This document shows positions 58,316 to 64,000 of a DNA stretch of 64,000 bases, in pieces. Origin of the DNA: Streptomyces tuirus (GTDB lineage Bacteria > Actinomycetota > Actinomycetes > Streptomycetales > Streptomycetaceae); the NCBI GenBank assembly GCA_018195615.1, contig JAGTPG010000002.1, forward strand, positions 4,581,501-4,645,500, written 5' to 3'. Made by a program: the position numbers and the translations under genes. The stretch's first letter is position 1, and every line of letters begins with the position of its first letter. The notes under the pieces were generated by a model. That model was not told where the DNA came from. It made no database searches and saw nothing but the letters and a program-made list of their open reading frames with translations.

Positions 58316-59272
58316 CTAGCCCTGGGCGAAGGTGCGCCGGTACTCGCTCGGCGTGGTGCCGAGGATGCGCTGGAAGTGCAGCCGGAGATTCGCACCGGTG
58401 CCCAGACCGACGTCGGCGGCGATCTGCTCGACGCTCCGTTCCGAACGTTCGAGCAGCTCACGGGCCACGTCGATGCGGGCGCGCATGACCCACTGCATCG
58501 GCGTGTACCCCGTGTCCTCGACGAAGCGCCGGGAGAACGTGCGCGGTGAGACCCCCGCCTGCCGCGCCAGTACGTCGAGGGTGAGGGGCTCGCCGAGCCG
58601 GTGCAGCGCCCATTCGCGGGTGGCGGCGAAGCGCTCGCCGAGCGGCTCGGGCACGCTGCGCGGCACATACTGCGCTTGACCGCCGCTGCGATAGGGGGCC
58701 GCGACCAGGCGCCGGGCCGCGTGGTTCGACGCGGCCACTCCGAGGTCGCCGCGCAGAATGTGCAGGCACAGGTCGATGCCCGAGGCGGCGCCCGCCGACG
58801 TCAGCACGCTGCCCTCGTCGACGAACAGGACGTTCTCGTCGACCCGGACGAGCGGATGCTTCGCCGCGAGCGCCCGTGAGTAGTGCCAGTGCGTCGTGGC
58901 GCGTCTGCCGTCGAGCAGGCCCGTGGCGGCGAGCGCGAAGGCGCCCGTCGAGATGGCGGCGAGCCGGGTGCCCCGAGCGTGGGCCGCGATCAGCGCGTCG
59001 ACGACGGCCTGCGGCGGGTCGTCGCGGTCCGGGAACCGGTAGCCGGGGATGAAGACGATGTCGGCCCACGCGAGCGCGTCGAGGCCGTGGGCGACGTGGT
59101 ACGACAGGCCGTCGGCGCCGGTCACCAGACCGGGTGCCGCCCCGCACACGCGCACCTCGTACGGCATGCTCGCGCGGGTCGTGAACACCTGCGCGGGAAT
59201 GCCGACATCGAGCGGCTTCGCACCCACGAGCACGAGGACGGCGACGCGGTGCAGGCGGGAGGACTGCGGCAC
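58316..59272 (-). CDS. GlxA-type transcriptional regulator (DJ-1/PfpI plus AraC domains)
   Basis: A 318-residue regulator, intact. N-terminal DJ-1/PfpI-like domain (VAVLVLVGAKPLDVGIPAQVF, LAAISTGAFALAATGLLDGRR, in which the nucleophile-elbow cysteine is replaced by threonine), then an AraC DNA-binding pair of HTHs (LTLDVLARQAGVSPRTFSRRF, SVEQIAADVGLGTGANLRLHF). Ligand unknown. On the same strand as gap, 154 bp upstream of it, so it may regulate gap. Confidence 0.93.
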   Translation of the reverse strand: MPQSSRLHRVAVLVLVGAKPLDVGIPAQVFTTRASMPYEVRVCGAAPGLVTGADGLSYHVAHGLDALAWADIVFIPGYRFPDRDDPPQAVVDALIAAHARGTRLAAISTGAFALAATGLLDGRRATTHWHYSRALAAKHPLVRVDENVLFVDEGSVLTSAGAASGIDLCLHILRGDLGVAASNHAARRLVAAPYRSGGQAQYVPRSVPEPLGERFAATREWALHRLGEPLTLDVLARQAGVSPRTFSRRFVEDTGYTPMQWVMRARIDVARELLERSERSVEQIAADVGLGTGANLRLHFQRILGTTPSEYRRTFAQG

Positions 59273-59390
59273 GAGGACAGGGTACGAGGGCGAGTGGCTG
59301 GAGAACTCCGCCGCCTTCGACAGCCACGACCTGGCCGCACTGCAGCGGGGCCATCTTGATTCTTCATGATTCTTCTTGAGTCTTCTTGAT

Positions 59391-61018
59391 TCAGGGCGTG
59401 CTGCTCGGGATCACGCAGTTCTTCGGCTGGGGCTTGCCCGTCGGCCAGCCCAGGCCGACGAACTTCAGGGTGCCGGGGCCCTTTCGGCCCGGGTCGAGTT
59501 CCACTATCGCGGCCGGTTTGTCGTAGGCGTTGCCGCCTGTCGTCAGGCAGATCAGGCCGCTGGTGCCCTGGACTCGGTGGCGGGACTGGAGGAGGGACCA
59601 CTGGCGGCCGACGTCCTCGCGGGTGGGGACCGTTTCGGGGTCGCCCTTCTGGGCCTGGTGGAGGGCCTTGCCGATGGTCAGGAGGCCGTCGTGGACGAGC
59701 ATCGTGCGGGAGTCCTGCAGGGCCGGGGTGGAACCCAGTTTCGTGCCCTCCCTCGTGATCGTGTCGATCTGCTTCCTGAGGGTGTCCAGGGCCGCCTTCG
59801 GTTCGGTGAGGTACTGGGGGAGGTCCTGGGCCGCCGGCTCGCGTTTGTGGGTGGCCGTGAATTTCCTCGTCCAGGCCGTCAGTTCGGTCGTCCAGGCGTC
59901 GGGGTGGGCGGGGGCCGCGTACTGGACCGTCACCTTCGGCCTGCCGTCGTCGCCGCGGAGCTTCGCCCAGTCCTTGTCGGTCATGTCCTGGCGCAGGGAC
60001 GCGGCGTCCGAGCCGCTGATGATGGTGTAGTGGCGGTCCTTGCAACCCACCTCGGCGAGCTTCAGGGCGAAGATGCGCAGGTGGAGGGTACGGCCGGCGA
60101 AGTAGATCGTGTCGGCCTCGGAGTCGCAGATGTTGTTCGCCGTCTGGGTGAACTGGTTGCCCGTCGAGCCCGCCGCGTCGATCGACGGGGACTCGAAGGA
60201 CATCGCGGCCGGGCCGGCCGGGCCCTTCTCCTCGATCCTGCTGAACGCCCTCGCCAGCGACTCGTTGTAGCCGTCGGGGCGTTTGTCGTAGACCAGGACC
60301 GTCTTGAGGTTCTGCCGGCCTCGTTCGCCGTTGAAGTCGGCCAGGGCCCGGGCCGCGTCGTTGTTGGTGGGGAGGATGCGGGCCAGGCCGGGGAAGCGCA
60401 GTTTCGCCATGCCGTCCGGGCGGTCTTCGTTGGCGATGCGGTCTCCGCTGATACGGGCGGCGAGCACCGGGATCTTGTTCGCGGTGAGGCGTTCGACGGC
60501 CGCCTCCGTGGCGGCGAGGCTCAGGTTGAAGCCGGTGACCGCGCGCAGCCGGTCGTCGGGTGAGGCGGCCATGCGCAGCAGGGTGTCGACGACCTTCGCC
60601 TGACGGCCGTAGTCCTGCCGGGGTTGGCCAGGACCAGGCGGATCTTGGGTGGTTCGCCCTCGCCCTCGTTGGCCTGCCGCTGTCCCAGGTACGCGCCCTG
60701 GAGGTCGCTGCGCATCTGTCGGCGCAGGGCTTCCCGGTCCGACTGGAGGGGCAGCATCATCGCCACCGTGACGTGCGGCTGCTTCTCGATCCTCCGGTTC
60801 TCGCGTGCGATGGCCCGGGCCACGTCGGCGATCTCGGGGGTGCCGAAGTCGTAGCCCTCGCCGTTGACGCCGATGCATTCGTCGTCGATCCGTTCCACGC
60901 CGTCGGCGCAGGTGTCCGGCTTGCGGATGAGGGAGGTGGTGACTGCGACGCCCGCGACGATCGCCACAGCGGCCAGCAGTGAGTAGAGGATCTTCCGCCA
61001 TCTGGGCATGCCCGTCAT
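59391..61018 (-). CDS. Membrane-anchored type 1 periplasmic-binding protein (one apparent frameshift)
   Basis: About 542 residues after repair. An N-terminal membrane anchor (ILYSLLAAVAIVAGVAVTTSL, residues about 10-30) is followed by a Leu/Ile/Val-binding-protein-like fold: HVTVAMMLPLQSD, KIRLVLANPGQDYG, AVTGFNLSLAATEAAVERL, TIYFAGRTLHL. No transporter genes are nearby. The ATG at 61018 overlaps the stop of the upstream P-loop ATPase (ATGA), so the two are made together: a receptor-like extracellular sensor rather than a transporter part is plausible. Frame breaks near 60620. Confidence 0.8.
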
Positions 61019-63303
61019 CTCCTTCGCCGGAGCTGCTCGGTGCAGGTGCAGCGCAACAGGGGCTGTTCGTTCTCCGCGAGGCCGCTCCAGTCCGTCGCCG
61101 TCCTGCTGAGCCGGCCCGCCCCCTCGAAGTCCATGATCGAGAGCAGGTCGAGCAGTTTGGCCAGCGTGCGGGCGGTCTCCTTGCCGGTGGGCCGGGTCCG
61201 CTCCTCGCACAGCCACACGGCGTGCAGCAGCTGGTCGACCGTGCGGCGCAGGGGCGGGCCGTCCGCGGCGACCAGGCCCTGGGCGCGGTCTCGCCGGGCG
61301 TCCGCCCCGCCCGGGTAGGGCGCTTGGGCGATCTCCAGCAGATCCGCGCACCACTCGCGGGGCGGCCGGGCAGGGTCGCGGCGAGGTGGCTGACGACGTC
61401 GTCCGCGCCGCCGGAGACCAGGTGGTGGTTCATCCGGTGGGTGGTGAGGGAGCGGAAGGCCGCGCCATCGACCGATGCCCCGTCGCCCGAGGACCCTTGA
61501 CGTGAGGCCCCGTTACGTACGGCGGTTCCGCCCGCCGAAGGCCCGTTGCCCGATGTCTCCTCACGGGAGGACCCGTCGCCCCGTACCCCCTCCTCCCCGC
61601 CGCCCGCCGCGCGTAGTGGTCGCGCAGCAGGTGGTGGTCGGCGTACCAGGCGGCGCCTCCGGGGCGCAGTCCGTACAGCCGGTGCACCAGCAGCTGGCGG
61701 ATGCCGAAGTCGCCGATGAAGTGGCGTTCGCAGGTGGGCCAGCCGGTGTCGGTGAGGAGCTGGGAGACGTGATGGGCGGTCAGGTGGTGGACGTGGCCCG
61801 ACTGGTGATGGCGGAGCAGGACGTCCGCGCACTCCGTGTCGTGGGCCACCGACAGATGGGTGAGGAGGTCGAGCCAGTGGGCGTGGTGCTCGGTCGGGAG
61901 CCGCACCGGTAACTGGTCCAGGATCAGTTCCCGCAGCAGCACGTCCGCGACCGGGCGTTCGGGGCGTCGTCGCCGGGGAGCCCGGGCAGCCGCAGCGGGG
62001 CGTCCAGGATGTCCCGGTCATTGGCGTCGGCCGGCATACGGAAGTCGGACGCGGCGGCGGCCAGGCGGATCACCGTGTGCGGCCGGCCCCCGCTCAGCCG
62101 GGCCACGGCGGCGTCGATACGGCGGCGGTTCGTGCCGCCCTCCGGTTCGGCGCGCCGCTGTCTTCGCACCGTCTCCCGGCGCAGCTGGTCGCCGGTGAGC
62201 AGGGGCATCCGCAGCAGGAGCACGCCGTCGGCCAGGGGTGCCCGGTCCGCGCCCGCGTCGCTACGGCGGGACCAGGCGGGCGGTGCGCCGTCGCCGGGGC
62301 GGTACTCCGCCGGGGGCGTCACCTCCTGGGGCGGGAGGCCGCCGTGCAGGAACGCCCCGCCGTCCGGGCGGCGTGCCGTGCCGACGATCACCACGCGGTC
62401 GCGCTGCCCGGCCCGGCGGTCGGTGAGTACGGCGCGCAGCAACCGCTCGCCCAGGGGCGACTCCGCGTGGTCCAGCAGCAGGCCCGGGCGGCCGACCCGG
62501 CGCAGCCAGCCGGAGGGCGACGCGTACGCCGCCTCGAGGTCTTCGCGCAGGGCCCGGAACAGGAAGCTTTCTGCTACCTCCCGTGCCTCGCCGCCGGCCC
62601 GGAAGTCGGCGGCGAGGATGCGCAGACCGATCCTGGGCTGGCCGGCCGCGCCGGGATACGCGCCGTAGATGCGTTCCAGTTCCGCCCTGCCCCGGGGCGC
62701 CAGACGCTCGAAGAGGGCGTCCAGGAGGGCGTTGCTCACGGCCGCCGAGTACGGGTCGAGTGCCTGCCCTGACAGGGTCGTCAGCAGGTTCCGGATGGTG
62801 CCGCGCAGCACGCCCCGCCAGAAGTCGCCGGTGACCAGGCCGCGCAGGCGTTGCCTCTGCGCCAGACCCTCGTACCGCTCGGCCTCCGTCGCGACGGCCT
62901 CGGGCGTGCCCTCCGCGACACCGGTCGCGATCATGGCCACGCCCGCGAAGAAGCGCGGGAAGGCGAACGAGCCGCCCGTCCCCTGCCAGGTGCACAGCCG
63001 CCGGGCGACCTCCACCAGGGCCTCGGTCGTGGCCGAGCGGGCATCGGGCTCCGGGTCCGCGCGGTCGGTGTACACCGGGGAGGCGCAGTCCAGGTGGATC
63101 ACGGGCACCTTGGCGGCGAAGCGGTCGCGCACGGCCCGCAGCAGTCGGCCCTTGCCCATGCCCGGGCCGCCGGTGAGCAGCACCACGGGAAGGTCGGGGC
63201 CGTACAGCGGGTCCCGGCCGGCACCCGACGGTGCCCGGCCGAGCAGACGAGCGAAGAAGCCCTCCTCGTCGAGGAGTCTCTCGAACCCCAGTTCTTCACA
63301 CAC
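61015..63303 (-). CDS. Large P-loop (STAND/AAA-like) ATPase, unknown function (three apparent frameshifts)
   Basis: About 763 residues after repair. The Walker A (LLTGGPGMGKGRLLRAV) lies about residue 45, a possible Walker B is GRPGLLLDHAES, and the long C-terminal part is helical (LLTHLSVAHDTECADVLLRH). A Ser/Gly-rich linker (GDGSSREETSGNGPSAGG) separates it from a C-terminal domain with RTVDQLLHAVWLCEERTRP and ENEQPLLRCTCTEQL. Breaks near 61960, 61603 and 61372. GTG at 63303 with GGGGGG upstream. Co-translated with the anchored binding protein. Signal-sensing NTPase by inference. Confidence 0.72.
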
Positions 63304-63438
63304 GGACCCCCCATGGAGTGCCTGCCCGCCCCGGGGCGGGTGACCGGTGACCGATGTGCCAGAAAAGATCCAGTGGAACATGGAACCGACTGGTCGGACA
63401 ACGGGGGCTGCATGGAAGGAAGTTGCGAAATTTCCCGG

Positions 63439-63560
63439 CTACGACTGCGGACGTCGTGGCTGTGATTGCCGGGCGTCGTGGCTATGACTGCCGGACGTCG
63501 TGGCTATGACTGCCGGACATACCGGCTACGACTGCCGGACCTCCCTGCTACGACTGCCGG
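63439..63560. repeat. 22-bp tandem repeat, about 5.5 copies
   Basis: Units start CTACGACTGCCGGAC or close variants at 63439, 63460, 63482, 63504, 63526 and 63548. The first is 21 bp, having GCGG for GCCGG. The last overlaps the stop codon of the MSMEG_6728 gene. No spacers, so not a CRISPR. Confidence 0.85.
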
Positions 63561-64000
63561 TCCGAAGCCGGCCAGACGTAAGGGAGGTCGTCGGGGACGT
63601 CCGGGAAGTGCCGGGTGTAGGCCGTGGGGTCCTTGCGGACCAGGGCCGAGCGGTGGCTGCGGTGGAAGGAGTCGTCACCCAGCCAGGGCGGCAGTTCGCC
63701 CTCGGCCGCGAGGACCGGCTGGTCCCGGACCGGCGCGTGCGGGCGGGTGGCCGCGAGGTCGGCGACCAGTGTGGCCGCGCAGCTGTCCTGGTGGCCGAGT
63801 TCGCGCCAGACGCGGCAGACCTCCAGGCCGTAGCGGACCAGCGCCTCCTCGTACCCGGCCCACATCCGCACGGCCGGGTGCCGGCGCCACGCGTAGTCCG
63901 GCACCACCAGGCCGCGCAGGACCTGCAAGGCCTCGACCCGCTGTTTGCCGAGCCGGCGGCGGTCCAGGACCAGGGCCGACTGCCGGAAGCCGGGGTAGGG
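63548..64000 (-). CDS. MSMEG_6728 family protein (N-terminus beyond window edge)
   Basis: About 150 visible residues of a protein in the family related to pyrimidine-dimer DNA glycosylases. The window edge falls in the first residues (PYPGFRQSALVLDRRRLGKQ by key residues RQSALVLDRRRLGKQR), then VEALQVLRGL, WRRHPAVRMWAGYEEALVRYG and HRSHRSALVRKDPTAYTRHFP, the family's conserved blocks. Possible DNA-repair role; unproven for this family. The stop lies in the 22-bp tandem repeat. Confidence 0.85.
   Translation of the reverse strand, partial: PYPGFRQSALVLDRRRLGKQRVEALQVLRGLVVPDYAWRRHPAVRMWAGYEEALVRYGLEVCRVWRELGHQDSCAATLVADLAATRPHAPVRDQPVLAAEGELPPWLGDDSFHRSHRSALVRKDPTAYTRHFPDVPDDLPYVWPASDRQS

Noticed and set aside
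61475..62772. Plus-strand frames opposite the P-loop ATPase
   Set aside because: Arg/Ala-rich shadow frames; the minus strand carries Walker A and a continuous conserved-looking protein after repair.
63439..63560. CRISPR array
   Set aside because: Repeat units are contiguous without spacers and no cas genes are present. No other CRISPR-like array was seen in the window.

Overview
The window is chromosomal DNA of a Streptomyces-type actinomycete. This rests on very high GC, the developmental regulator BldC, an Lsr2-type nucleoid protein, valine dehydrogenase, DUF3073, mycothiol-type enzymes and a pSAM2-like integrative element. From memory, not checked by search, the order dnaX - purD - purC - (two-component system, ABC transporter) - lsr2-like - purSQL - purFM - DUF3073 - vdh - bldC - hrpA - DEAD-box helicase matches the S. 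coelicolor SCO4066-SCO4096 core region, with two insertions.

Layout. 1-7.2 kb: divergent SDR oxidoreductase and XRE-type regulator, tRNA-Lys, a DEAD-box RNA helicase, a lipoprotein, a small zinc protease, a membrane metallophosphoesterase, then tRNA-Glu, tRNA-Asp and tRNA-Phe. 7.18-18.55 kb: an actinomycete integrative and conjugative element (AICE) in tRNA-Phe, bounded by exact 48-bp repeats. It carries int, xis, an iteron-like cluster, a DUF3631 ATPase, a prim-pol, a cytosine-methylase-like gene, an FtsK/Tra translocase, spread-type membrane genes, and a divergent GntR (KorSA-like) repressor with a YdcF protein. 18.6-50.5 kb: hrpA, tRNA-Asp, bldC, vdh, the purine genes purM, purF, purL, purQ, purS, purC and purD, lsr2-like, several tRNAs, an ABC exporter with a NarL-type two-component system, a degenerate M48-like membrane protein, dnaX and SRP RNA. 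50.56-56.46 kb: a second, integrase-less island in tRNA-Ser. It is flanked by 62-bp repeats with two mismatches and carries a VapBC pair, a 103-residue protein, an SNF2 helicase and a SWIM zinc-finger protein. 56.5-64 kb: an antitoxin with a broken VapC, a type I GAPDH, a GlxA/AraC regulator, a membrane-anchored binding protein coupled to a large P-loop ATPase, a 22-bp tandem repeat and an MSMEG_6728-family protein cut by the window edge.

Data quality shapes every call. About 40 genes or tRNAs, including essential ones (purL, purF, purM, dnaX), are interrupted by what looks like the loss of one base in a short G or C run, never a gain. I read these as sequence errors, merged the frames and give the approximate break position in each entry. 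Merged coordinates were checked for reading-frame arithmetic: span plus inferred missing bases is divisible by three.

How the genes work together. Seven purine genes (purF, purM, purS, purQ, purL, purC, purD) cover most early and middle steps to IMP. The AICE has a complete integrate/excise, replicate and transfer set under one apparent repressor. The tRNA-Ser island looks like a cargo module whose integrase has been lost.
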